The translations under genes were made by a program, and so were the position numbers. The notes under the pieces are model-generated. The model was not told the origin of the DNA and searched no databases. It worked only from the letters and a program-made list of their open reading frames with translations. From Patiria miniata (lineage: Eukaryota; Echinodermata; Asteroidea; Valvatida; Asterinidae): 64,000 nt of DNA. The stretch lies in assembly GCF_015706575.1 (NCBI RefSeq), contig NW_024037074.1:31857334-31921333 (forward strand), given 5' to 3'. This document shows, in pieces, positions 39,040 to 51,100 of the stretch (within the stretch, counting starts at the first letter, position 1; every line of letters starts with the position of its first letter).

Positions 39040-39545
39040 GACATTTGAAAACATCAAAAAACAAAATGATCAAATTATCACGAAATATCTTACTGGATTG
39101 TTAGGGAATGACAGTCTAAAGTATCCTGTAAAATCGTGGCTCCTGGTGTGCTGACATTTTCAAGAAAACTTGTATTTTTCCAACGCTGGTCAGCCGACCA
39201 GCGTTCGAGGAAACTGGCTTTTTTTTAAAACTGCTCCTAATTTTTCACATTTTAGTTATTCCGCATTTTCTTTGCAATTAATTACACACCTGTACATGCC
39301 TGCTAGACTGTTTCTTTGACCATACAATTCCCCAAAGTCTATAAATTGATCTGTTTCATCTTAAGTTGGGCCAGGGAACCAGACCACAAGAACACGGTTG
39401 GTTTTCTTGGATTTCCCAGCATCTCCGAACCCAAAACGTGAAGCAAGTCAGTTTAACAATATTTGCTATAACATACTAATCCTCCAAATCCATTTAGTTC
39501 TGAAAATTGCAGCAAAAGCAAATGTTGTACATTCCCTTTAAAATG
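39040..39545. repeat. Second copy of the palindrome-bearing dispersed repeat
   Basis: Same orientation and word order as 13885-14400, including CCAACGCTGGTCAGCCGACC at about 39180 and GCAGCAAAAGCAAATGTTGT at the end. No TIR or tail recognised. Confidence 0.8.
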
Positions 39546-40354
39546 AATTGGGGGATACAGTAGCTTGTTGGACATCAGATTCGAATAAATAAATGCATTT
39601 GGTTTTGATGCTAATGCAAAATGCAAATTTCCATATTCATGACCAAACTGTGATGTCATTCAAGGCAGAAACTTCAGTTTCACATCTGCTTCAGCATAAA
39701 AAGTCACCAGAATTTTAGGGATTTGCTGTGGTTAGTTTTCTGCTTTCTGTGGTTCATTGTTGTTTTGGTATATGACAGTAAGACAATGCATAAATATGAG
39801 TCATATTTATGCATTTCAGAGGAATGGATGTTTGCTACACTGTACAAGCAAGCTCCAGTGTAAAATTCATTTTGTGGACCCTTTAAGTTCACCCTAACCA
39901 AAACAGTTTTTCAAAAATGCAGAGGATTTGGGTTTAAGCCCGTTCTATTTTTGAGTTTCACCCCAGAAATTTCTTTTAATAGACTTTGTTTTTTAAATTG
40001 CTACTTTGAAAGTATATCAACTAATGGACTAATTACTTTGCAAATGTATTTATTGAATTATTTGTGGCCTGACAATTATTCATGTGTACATGTATCTTTG
40101 TACATTACGGGCACAAAAGAAACCTGAAATAAAAGCATATTTTCAGAGGATGGTAAATGTCCAAAATAGACCAAAAAAAAGTTATTAATCAAGGGCAGAT
40201 CCGGAACCAATGGGCTCAAATTTTTTTTTTTTTTTTTTTCAAAAATGGAAAGGGGATTACATGTTAGTAGTATGGGGCGCTATTTCTGCACTAATATTAT
40301 GTGTAGCTAGCTGATGGCTTGTGAGGGAGGTACGCAACGTTTTAATTTGCTTCA

Positions 40355-40520
40355 AGGTACTAAGGTTAACAATACGATTTGGATGAAAAGTAAAATTTAT
40401 CGACGAGGGCTTCGTTGCGAATACCACGCGGACATGCGCGGTATTCTCAACGGAGCTTTCACCGATAAACGGTAAATTTAACTTTTCATCCAGATCATAT
40501 GTAAGCTAACCTTAGTACCT
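40355..40520. mobile_element. Palindromic MITE with AGGTACTAAGGTTA ends
   Basis: AGGTACTAAGGTTA (40355-40368) is perfectly inverted at 40507-40520. Inner arms GGATGAAAAGTAAAATTTA and TAAATTTAACTTTTCATCC also pair. The loop is GC-rich. Confidence 0.82.
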
Positions 40521-41382
40521 CGATCTTAATCATAGATCTCTACTTGTATCTTAGGTGGCGTATCTACTCTGTAGCCGTTTTGAGGGTGAAATCTGATTAT
40601 TTAATTTTTTTGGCAAATGTTTAAGTCGTTAATTATTTGAAACACCATGTCTGACGTGACATTTACCATGGGCACATGATGGGCCCTAGCTAGGATGATC
40701 CTAGCGTTATGTTTATGGGCCCGTACTATCGCCAATATACATGTATGTCCAAATGTTAAAAAGCGACAGTTTGGGTCCAAGTTACTTGGGCTAAGTTCCT
40801 ATCCTAGTATTTATAAGAGCAAAAATCCACTTTTAGGTTATTGGACTATTGTTGATAGATCGAGGACAGGGTGTTGATTATTTTTTTAGGGATATTTTGG
40901 GGTTAAAACGACAAGAAACTGACAAAACGCAACACTATCATTTACCGTTTCTACCAAAACATATGCTCAAAATACAAACAAATAGTGTGTTGACCTATTT
41001 TTGGAATGATAATATTAATAAACACACTGATTTGAGTACTCGACAAAACTAACAGTAACAATAACATGACTAAACACAATCATGACAATCATTAAATTTA
41101 CAATTCGCCTAGTTTTTAGGACAATGTTGCATTATACGGGTGCCTACTTCCATGGATAAAGATCAAGGAACCCGGGAGGAATAACTTAAGAGTTTTGCGC
41201 GGCCGGCCAGTGACAGCACATGACAGTAGAAACATTCACAGGAGCTCATATACAAACAAACAATACAAACAACAATGCCGAACCATGTGAACCGCGGCGT
41301 GATCACATGTCCGTCAACTAACTGCTTCGACTTCGTCGATCCTCTTTTAAAAACGTTGTGTATTTTGCTTCATAAGGCTTAC

Positions 41383-41545
41383 CAAAGGAAATCAGCTATC
41401 TGAAGGGAAGACGTCTTCACTCTCTCAATTAAGTCATCGTACATTCAAAAGCAACGAGGATAAATCAAAAGAGGAACTCCAAAAAATACTACCGGCGTAT
41501 CCACCCACGGACTACACCCATACGAGCCGCCATTTTGAATAACTA
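41383..41545 (-). promoter_or_regulatory. Candidate noncoding first exon and promoter of the flippase
   Basis: A block rich in CpG compared with its surroundings. On the minus strand it holds CAAAATGGCGGCTCG (41526-41537 region), a YY1-like start-site motif, and ends in a good donor, TTTG/GTAAGC, at 41382. The ATG in the motif opens only a 14-codon frame. The acceptor at 36053 could pair with this donor. No coding evidence; inferred from motif, splice site and location upstream of the gene. Confidence 0.35.
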
Positions 41546-44300
41546 ACTTCATTAACATGCATATTCATGAGATATTTAAATGACAAGAGATCCAGGCTAT
41601 TTTTAGCATTTGTTTTGTGTATGGTTGTCATAAGTGTTGTCACGGGTGGGGCGCGGTGACGTCAAGGGAACCAAAGTCCGATTCCGGGGCCGGGGATGGG
41701 CGATTGTGAAAGATTATCATTGATTTCTTGATTTTCTTGAATCCTTGAATCTTGTTGCTGTTTACAGCTGTGCAAATAAACAAATTGGTAGATCTATCAT
41801 TCTAGCAGCGAGCCCCGAGTGTAAAAATCCATATTATGTATTCGGATGCAACATCACAACATTGTTTGATGACAGCGTTTTAATTAATTATTTTCATCAA
41901 AAGCTAACCCGAAGCAGCAGCATGTCTATCCTGTAAACTGTGGTTCAGCACAGAGGAAAATTTAACTTGATACATGTACACAAAACTCTTCTCTGAAACG
42001 CTTCGATACTTTAATAATGCCTTAAGTTTGGTATTAAATTTGCCGCTAGGATTTTCCCGCCCATAAATAAATGAACAATTGTAAATAGCCGAACATTCCT
42101 CCCTCAGGAATGAGAATGAATATCAAAGAAAAAAAAACAAGAAACTTTTGCAAAAACGAGAAAAAAAGTAAGTGAAATCAAGCAAAAAATAAACCCAGAA
42201 CAGGCTCAAAATAATTAAAAGCGCAGAACTTTTGTGAAGTGACTATACATGCAACACATAAGGTATGAATCCCTCTATCTCAAAAAACTAGACATAAAAT
42301 TTCTAGGAAATAAAGGTAAAATAATCTGATCGACCCCTCCCATCCCCCCCCCCAACCAACCAAAAAAAAAACACTTTCCAAAATGTTTCATTGAATTCCT
42401 CTGAACATTCCTAAGACCAAACACGAATGTGCTTATAAAAATATGAACTGAACTGAACTCTGAAAGATTAAGGTTCTAAAAGTCTTTTACAAAAAGTTCC
42501 CCCTCCAATTTACTTCCCACAAAAAAAATCCCTCCATTTAACGGAAGCCGGGTTAGGGAAAAAGTTATTTCTGTAAGCACTGGTAAATTGTCACTTGAAT
42601 GAAACAACACAAAGCACAGCTCAGCAGAATTAGTTTCTCTTGTTTTTAATTAAAAACCAAAAGCACCAACGTATTTACAAGGCATTACTTTAATATCAAT
42701 TTAATTTGGAGAGATTTCTGGAATTTGTCAATTGCTGGACGGAAATGATACGAAAGTTAGAATACAAGCAATCGTCTTTGTGGTTCAAATAGTTTTTACA
42801 TGGCAGATGTGAAATTTACAAAAATAATCTGCACCCAAACGAATTCTTTGGAACATTTCTAAGACCAAAAACAAATGAGTTAATAAAAACAAACTTAATC
42901 TTGAAATCCCTTTTAAAAATGCAGGTCGACTTTGGTAATATAAGATACATCCTGCACTATTTACAAACTTTTATTTACACAAATAAGATCAACCGATACG
43001 CAAAGTATTTACAGAACAACGAACAATCCCACTTTCTTTAGAATATTTAAACTCATCAGGGACGGAATGACTATTGGAATTGTTTTGATTCTCTTCAGAT
43101 TTGTTTACATCTCATGCAGATGATGATCACTTTTATATATTTTTGCTGAATGACAACTGGAAAAAAATCAACAGCTCATGAAATTTTACCATAATGACCC
43201 GAACTGCTCAAGTAATCTTTGGTTTTATGGCTACATCAGGGAATAAATACAATGTAATACAACAAAAACAAGCATTAATGAGTTCAAACCTCGTAGTTTA
43301 GCTCATTTGCTACTTGCACTTTGAGAAAACATAGGAAGCATGTAATAACTATAAAGTGGGCCTGTGGGCACATTTTTTTAAAACCTGATTTTCTTTCAAT
43401 CAAAACCATTTCTGAGGGGATAATTTCATAGAGCATTTGGTGCCAGCCCTATCATTATTCTGAGCAAGGTTTTCTCATAAAATCAGTAGGTACTTTACTG
43501 GGTAATGTTCCTATGTGCCTTTAATTATGGTCAAGAATGTACAACACTCCATGAGAAGCTTATGAAGGTTGTACTCAACTTGTTGGCAACTGTACTCTCA
43601 TTTTTAAATCATATCACCCTACTTAAAAAATAGTAATTGCGTACATCACATTTGGAAGAAACCGAAAATCAAAGGCAATGCACCATGTACAACTATTATT
43701 ATAAAAAAATAAGCTACCTAGCTGTGGACGGATTGTCAGTTGAGGAACCATAACACCCAAACAGCGCCCTCTTGTGATTTATTTTGACAATGTCTAATGC
43801 TGACGTACAAGTGCAAATCGGGATGTACACACACTGAGAAAGTTGTTGGAAGTCACAACAGGGAGTCAACAATGTCATTCTTAAAACAAACTCTTGATGG
43901 AAAACTGCAAGGCAATATTGTGTTTTTTCCCCATAGAAGCCATCAAGTTGGAAGTATAGTCTGTCCAATGAGATGTGAGCAAAGTGGTTACAAACAAATA
44001 AAACAAACATATGTTACTACGCTTTGCACTTTTGTATAATACCAGGGCGCATTCAAGTTAATCTCCCAGTGCAATTTTTGAGTTACACCCCGAAAAGTAG
44101 ATTTTGATTTTAAATCGCAATTTTCTAGCAATACAAAAGTTATTCACTTTTAAATAAGACATCGAGCAAACTATTTTTTTCAAATTATTTGCAGCCCGAT
44201 AATAACTGGTGTGTATTTTGTGTGTGTTATGGGTGCAAAAGCAATTAAAAAGACTGTTTTCAGAGGGTTGAAAAGTTCAAAACAGAAAAACAAGTAGTTT
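41546..44300. other. Intergenic DNA between flippase 5' end and CFAP53 3' end
   Basis: AT-rich, with no open frame that looks coding on either strand. At 43395-43510 and 44085-44215 are copies of two dispersed repeats that also occur elsewhere in the window (for example near 2755, 28790, 32855, 39955 and 47655). Nothing else recognised. Confidence 0.5.
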
Positions 44301-44307
44301 TTCCGTT

Positions 44308-44313
44308 TTTATT
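44308..44313 (-). terminator. Possible polyadenylation signal for CFAP53
   Basis: TTTATT on the plus strand, AATAAA on the minus strand, about 460 bases past the CFAP53 stop. It is the nearest exact AATAAA I noticed. Such hexamers are common in AT-rich DNA, so support is weak. Confidence 0.3.
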
Positions 44314-44773
44314 AACACATGGAATTTTTTTTTAGGAGAAACAAATTATTATGCTGAAGAGCACGGGTCGAGCACTTTTAATTGAGCAAAGAGGACGGAT
44401 CTTTACAAAAATGTAACTTTTAAAAAGTGTGACCAAACCCTACAAAATGCGTCTGAAGTCCCCAGAGCTATGGATATCAAGCCCTCACAGTTACACAATA
44501 AAACTGCTTTACTGTCAACATATTCTCCCACATAATGTCCACAAAACTGCCCAGGAATTCTTCTGGAAAGAAATACAATGAAATACAATGTACATGCAAC
44601 ACAGATTCTAATGGGTTGAGACCTATTTTGAAGGATTTGGTCACATTTGTCGAATTTTTAATGATCATCAATGGAACGGATTTTTAAAAATGTGGATGTT
44701 TCTAATACAAATCCCTGGTGTACATAAATAAACAGGACGGATCCGAATTGTGTACAATTTCTTTTTTTTAAAT

Positions 44774-45123
44774 TCACATGAGGTCTTCATACGGCACTCC
44801 GCTAGCCCTCTTGGCCATGTGGGCCCGCCTCATGGGATGCATCTTGTCGATGACGGGGCGGGCCAGGGCTTCCTTCAGCTTGGCTTGGTACTCCGCCTCT
44901 GCCTCCAGCCCCTTGAGGTACTCCCTGTGCTCCTCGTCTTTGTCCATCTCGTGCTGCCGGCGGGTGTAGTCCAGCTGGCCCAGCAGGTCGTCCTGGTAGG
45001 CTAGGTTCTCCCGTCGGATGCCAGCCAGCTTCTCTTCCTCGAGGCGCTTGTGCTCGTCCATGGCTGCCTGCATCAGCTCCCGTTCCTTCTGCAGCTCAAT
45101 CTGGGCCTTGGCGTTTTCTGCCA
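44774..45123 (-). CDS. CFAP53: CFAP53 exon 7 (C terminus and stop)
   Basis: Residues about 405-520. LAENAKAQIELQKERELMQA, the coiled coil through LDYTRRQHEMDKDEEHREYL, then KMHPMRRAHMAKRASGVPYE and the stop. HPMR is shared with the C terminus of the human protein. Confidence 0.97.
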
Positions 45124-48100
45124 CTGCAAGTTTCAAACAAATTAATAAACATGATTTCAAATTAAACCGCAAAGTCCAACTGAATAGGTGCATTTATATA
45201 CAGTTGAACACAGTAATTGACTGGAGTGGGGTTTGAACCTGGAACCTCCGGATTACCATTCCGGTGCTGTACAAACTGAGCTATCCAGCCCCATGTTGGA
45301 AATCCAACACCATTCGTGTGCTGACTTTTTTCAAATTTTCAAAAACTGACTTTTTTTTCACATACTGCCCCCATTTTACCAAATTTAGTTAGTTCACATT
45401 TTGTTTGCAGTCAGTTACACATCCGTGAACGGATGCAAGCCAGGTTTGGTGAGCTGACAATTTCCTGATGTCTATAAATTGCCCTGTTTTATCTGAAGTA
45501 GGGTCAGGGAATTACCAGACAACAAGAACAGTATTTTTTTCTTGTTTTTTTTTCAGCATCTACGAACACAAACCTTTCAACAGGTCAGTGTATAACAATT
45601 ACTTTGCTATGAAATACTGACCCCTAAATCCATCCATTTCTAAAAATGCAGCAAAAGCAAATGTTGTACATGTATATTCCCTTTCAAGCAAAGTTTGCTT
45701 CACACTTGAAAATTCAGCTGGGTGCTGATGCAGATCCATTCTGACTTTGGTTGGCAGTATCACCTTTCATAGCTTTTGTCTTAGTTTGCATTTGGCCATT
45801 TTTGTACCCATGCTGTACATTGATAAAAGCAACAATTTTGTAGAGTGATGAAAGTTTCAATCCAAGAATCCTTTGGGTCACTGCCAGGCATATATTTCCA
45901 ACTGAGGTTCTTACATTTTGCTTCCACCTGCTGGCGACGTACAGCCAGCACGTTATCCATGAGCCGCTTTCGAGCCTCTCTCTGTCGGGCCCATTCGTCT
46001 AGCCTCTTCTGCCACTGTCTCTGCACCTCTGCGTCCACCAGCTTGTCAATCTCACGGTCGCGCTCCTCGTCCTCGCGCGCTGTCTGCCTGAGGTATTCGC
46101 GGTAACGCTGGTCCTCCTCACGAAGCTCTTTCTGCAATAAAGACACCACATTAATATCTCCTCAATCATCCAGGCAGCTAACCCTAGCCCCACCCTATTG
46201 TGTTTCTACCAATCGATCACAACCTTTAGTCATGTCCAACGTGCAAGCAAAAGATTTATGAGCTCCGTGCACTTGCATATGAAGCGCGTGTCTGGAGCAT
46301 GCAGTCTTGCACTGGAGAGGTGCACATGTTGTTGCTAATGAGCGCAATTGGCGGGGCTTAATCCTTGTCATTTTTACATGCCGATGCACTCCAGCAGAAG
46401 TGAATTGGAAGATGCTCTTTGACTCGCCAGCCAAGTGACTTTAGGGCTCCAACTGGCGTGTGTTGAAAGACTTGTCTGCTGCACAGCAAAGGTGCTAGTT
46501 TGGAGGAATTACATGTACGAGGCCCAATTATACAGACTTTGTTTGGTCTCATTGTTTATTGCTGACTAAAGGATTTCCTCACAGCATGGCCAAGCTATCT
46601 TTCAATACCCTTTGGAAGTTCTTACAGTGTGCTGTGGTTCACCCCCATAGTACAGCGGCAGATATTGGAGGGCTTTGTAAAATAAAACATGGGCGAGTCA
46701 CTTTTTCAAATACTGAAGCAAATTGGAGGATCAGGTAGAGCAAGGATTATTAATGGATCGGATTTTAGGTGCTTGAACAGTACATGTAGGCTCTGTAAGA
46801 GCAACACATACTGTCTCACATCGCATGACCCATTTTATTTTGAATCTGATCAAACCATCCACTCCATATGAGCACCAGACATACAACTAGACCATCGATC
46901 CCAACTTAAGCTGGTGATGTTCCAAACTTAAGTTGGGCTGATCCCAACTTAAGTTGAGACCGTCCCAGAGAAAATGTTGCAGTTGGGACGGCCCAACTAT
47001 AGTTGGGATGCTACTTCTTGATCTCGTGTGGCACATTAGAGGGCGCGCATTTATGAACGCACATGCTGCAAAGTGCCAGAGAAACTTAACTTGTATTCAG
47101 GTGCTTATTTTGTATTATTTTACAACATGGATGAAATGGCAAATAGACATTTTTTTGGCCATGAAAATTATGCCTAGTCCAATTGTCCAAATAGGCTAAA
47201 AAATTAGCACATACATGTGTGTGAATGTCTGTAATAGCAAACTGAATTTCACAATCGGCCGTTGCATTTCTGAGACGATAAGGGGGGACCCCCACCCTCT
47301 CCTCCCTCCCCCTCTCAAAAAACTTGACTCTTTTGGGGTTGAACCAACCTTCCTCTGTGCAATCTCCATGGCCTCGTTCCGTGAGTCGCTCAGCAACTTC
47401 TCTAAGATGTTCATGTCCAGGGCCAGTTCCTCTTGCATCTCTTTGGCCCTGCGTTTGGTCTTGAGGCGGATGTTGGTGGCAATGTCTTCCCGGGCCTGCT
47501 GCTGCTTGGCCAGTTTCTCCTGCTGCGCCCGCTGCTCCTCCATCTTACGTAGTTCACGTTCCTCCGCCTGCAAGGCAAAGAACAAATCAACAGTTATCAT
47601 TTAAGCTGACTTCCTTTCCTATCTTGCTACCGTGCTATTTTCAAAATTTCATCCTGAAAAACAGATTCTTTTCTAAATTGCTACTTTTCTAACAATACAA
47701 AAGTGTTCACTTTTGAACCAGACATTGACCCCAAAAAAAAAAAAAAAAAGGCCCATGTTCAGTTATTGAATTATTACTGTCCAGACAATTACTGCAATTC
47801 TCAGTTGGTAGTTTGGTTAACCAGACTACCAAGTGAGAACTGCAATAATGATTTTCTACTTCAGTAAGCAGAGTTTTCATACTAACTGTTAAGCAGTGCT
47901 ATGAAATGGGCCCTGGCTGATGATAAGTAAGTAACCAACATACCAGCAGTCTGCCTTCTTCCTCCTTGAGTCTCTTAGCGTCTTGCTTCTTAGCCTCCAG
48001 GGCTGCCTTCTGTTTCTGTAAGGTCTTCAGCGTCTCTTGGTTCCTGGCGTGCCGTTCCTGAGCCTCTCGTTCCTCCCTGGCCGCCTTGGCCAGCATGTCC

Positions 48101-51100
48101 TGATGCCAGAGGTCGGCGTACATCTTTTCCTCGGCCTGGCTCTGTTGATCCATGTCGGCTTTGATGCGCAGCTGTTCCCCGCGCTCTAGGCAGACCTCGT
48201 CCATGTGGCGGCGGGTCAGGGTGGACCGCAGCTCTTCACATTCCTCTCTAAAATGTTTAGAAACAAATTCATTAAATTGACAGAGACAGGAAAATGTATT
48301 CGTTTGTAATCAATATAAAGCCCGGTTCATACTCAGCGCGAAAGCGAAAGCGAACGCGAATTTGTGATGTCAAGGGGAGTATTCGCGATGCGAATTCGTA
48401 AAAGTTGCACACATTTCAACTCGGGCGAATTTCGCAGCGAATGTTTCATGACGTCAAATTCGCTTCGCATTCGCTTTCGCATGAAGTATGAACCGGGCTT
48501 TAGGCTGAATGAAGACACTGATTTGAACAGAATGTGCAGCTATAACATGTGGAATATCGAAGGTAGGCTCTAATGGTTGAGTTGATGATTTGCATTTAAA
48601 AAACTGTGCCATTCTCTGGGTTTGAAACATGCTTATGTTGGTAGCATTGTGATTTTTGATGTGATCCCTGGTTACATTGCACATGAAGACTTATGGCTTA
48701 CTACCAACATACAGCTGGATGGCTCAGTTGGTAGAACACTATTACAGAATACCAGAGGTCGCAGGTTCAATTCCCTCTCAGGCCAATTTCTTCTTCGATC
48801 TTACATTACAGAACTTATTTTAAAATAATATTAGAAACTGACCAGGTGCAATAAATATGAAAAAGGCGAACAATATTATGAAGAATTGAAACTAGCACTG
48901 ATTTTCCACCTACTAGGCTATCCAGCCTTTGGTAAGTGCTTTCCTAATTTTGTCATTTTGCCAATTGCAGAGATGCAGTGCTGTATAAATTTGACATCAT
49001 AGATTCCATACTCGGAAGTGGTTCAAGATATTTTGGAGTCAGGTGCCAAGAGGACGCCAGGCTTCCCCTCTTAGACCAAAAAATGCAGTGAACATCTTTC
49101 ATACAATAATATAAAATATTGTGCTTATAAAGCAGTTTACACCAGAGGTCTCAAAGCACTTCACAATTATATTTTCCTGCAGCAGCTCGAGATCAGCCAA
49201 GCTGAGTCTCCACCCTCACAGGTACCGATATATAATCCTGGGCATGCTGGGTGGAGAGAGCAATTGTAGTAAAGGGTCTTGCCCAAGAACACAAGCATCA
49301 TGTACCCTGTCAGGGTTCGAACTCACGTACCACCGCACATGAGTTGAACACCCTAACCACTGGACCACGGCATTCCACGCAGAGTAAACCAGGGCTTTTG
49401 GCCTTACCTCCATCTCTGGTCTAGTTTCTCAGCGACCACCTGCAGTCGTTCTTTCTCTCGTTTTTCCTTGAGGAACTTGGCCCTCTCCCGCATCTTGGCT
49501 TGCCTCTCCAGCATGGTCTCCTGGCTGGCCTCCATCTCCTCCAGGTATTGAGCATCCTCTGCTGCCAGCAGCTGTCTTAGTCTGAAAGGCATTTTGAGGT
49601 TTGGCAAATTATTGGAAATGTTTGATTGGACGGGAGGGGGGGGGGGGGGGTTCCACTGTATGTATTGCAAAATGGATCTCCATTCTCCCACCATATACAA
49701 TGTATTTTAGTGAAACCTTTACTTTTCTCAGGAATATTTCAAGATTTACTTCGGTTTAAAAATATTATTGGACGTCAAAATTGGGGGTAGGTTACCCCGA
49801 TAAACCTAGTAACGAGGAATTATACACTATAATATATTTGAAAACGTGCATTGTAGAAAATCAGTATGGGCTCTGTACGCCAAACATACGAGGGTGCCTT
49901 TTTACCACTTTTAGAGCCCCCTGCAGGGGCCACACATGTCTTCCTAAATATGCCAAAGCTATGGCCACAGTGTCTTTGCGTGAACGTCAGGCATTGTCGG
50001 CGCGCAAATGCATTCAAATTTATCTTGGGATGATCTCCCAGACTAATCCCCGCCCCCAATAACTTTGGATCCTTCGAAATAAGCAGTGGATGGACCAGGA
50101 ACCAGTGATCTATAGGTCTCCCCAATTCTCCTTTTCTGGCCGTTGAAGGGGTACTTGTGCACCGAGCCCATAGTCGACCAACACATAGTGTACATAAGTA
50201 TATGTAGGCCTACATGTATGTGTTGTAGCTCAATGTTTAAACAAAGACATGCGAATAATAAAGAAACCCAATTCAAGAAATTTACCATTTTTCAGCAAAA
50301 TGTCAAATCTGTATATCTCTCAAATCCAGCAATGGACCGATCCAGTAAGCACCGCCCCATGGTGTTTTGACTAATCACAGCCGTGATTTATGTCCGACGT
50401 GCATGCATAAAAGTCTGACATGCGTGCCCGCGCGTATGATACGCGCGGCAGGAAAATGCAGTGTGGCATTTGAGAGGAGCACGTGTTCATTTGCCCAGTG
50501 CGCAGTGGGCGGGGCTTACTGGATCGGTCCATTAATCCACAGATCCACTGTTTGTTTTTACCGCCCACCTTTCTCTGCGATCCTCCAGTGTAAATTCTTG
50601 CTCCAGCATCAGCCCTTTGACCTTCCTGCTGACAGTGTTCAGCTGGATGCGGCGGTCTGTGATGCGTTCCCAGTCATTTTTCAGGTCGCACAGGGCGTTG
50701 TACTTGGTGACGGCCTCGGCCTCCTCCCGAGCATCATCATGACGTCGCCTCTCCAAGATCAGATGGTCTGGGGGCAGCTTGCTGGGCATTTTGGCCCTCT
50801 GTTATTAAAGTTGAAATTTGTATTAATAAAAAAGAGGAAAACTGACAATGAATGGAAATAAATCCAGAACAAAACACAACTAAACAAACAAACAAAAAAA
50901 TAAAACCTCTTTTTATTATAATCTCTCAACCAATAGTACTAGTATAGCGTCTGCGTGCAGCCATACAGTATGGGCGAAACAATGTACAAGACACAGCCGT
51001 CGCATCGCAACTCCCGCGCCTGAGCGACAAGATCGATTTGCATATTTTAAGTGCGACGACACAACTTTGGGGTCATCGCTTCTTACATTCAAAATGGCTG

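Larger units (their letters stand above)
36060..41380 (-). other. Probable flippase 5' UTR intron: repeats only
   Basis: If the noncoding exon at 41.4-41.5 kb is real, this is intron. It holds a SINE, a pogo/Tigger-like MITE, GTACATGTAC-rich runs, a poly-C tract near 38110 and a palindromic element at 40355-40520, each listed separately. No coding exon was found. Confidence 0.4.

Noticed and set aside
44750..46105. Plus-strand frames opposite CFAP53 exons 7 and 6
   Set aside because: Mirror of strongly charged coiled-coil codons; the minus strand has splice sites and homology.
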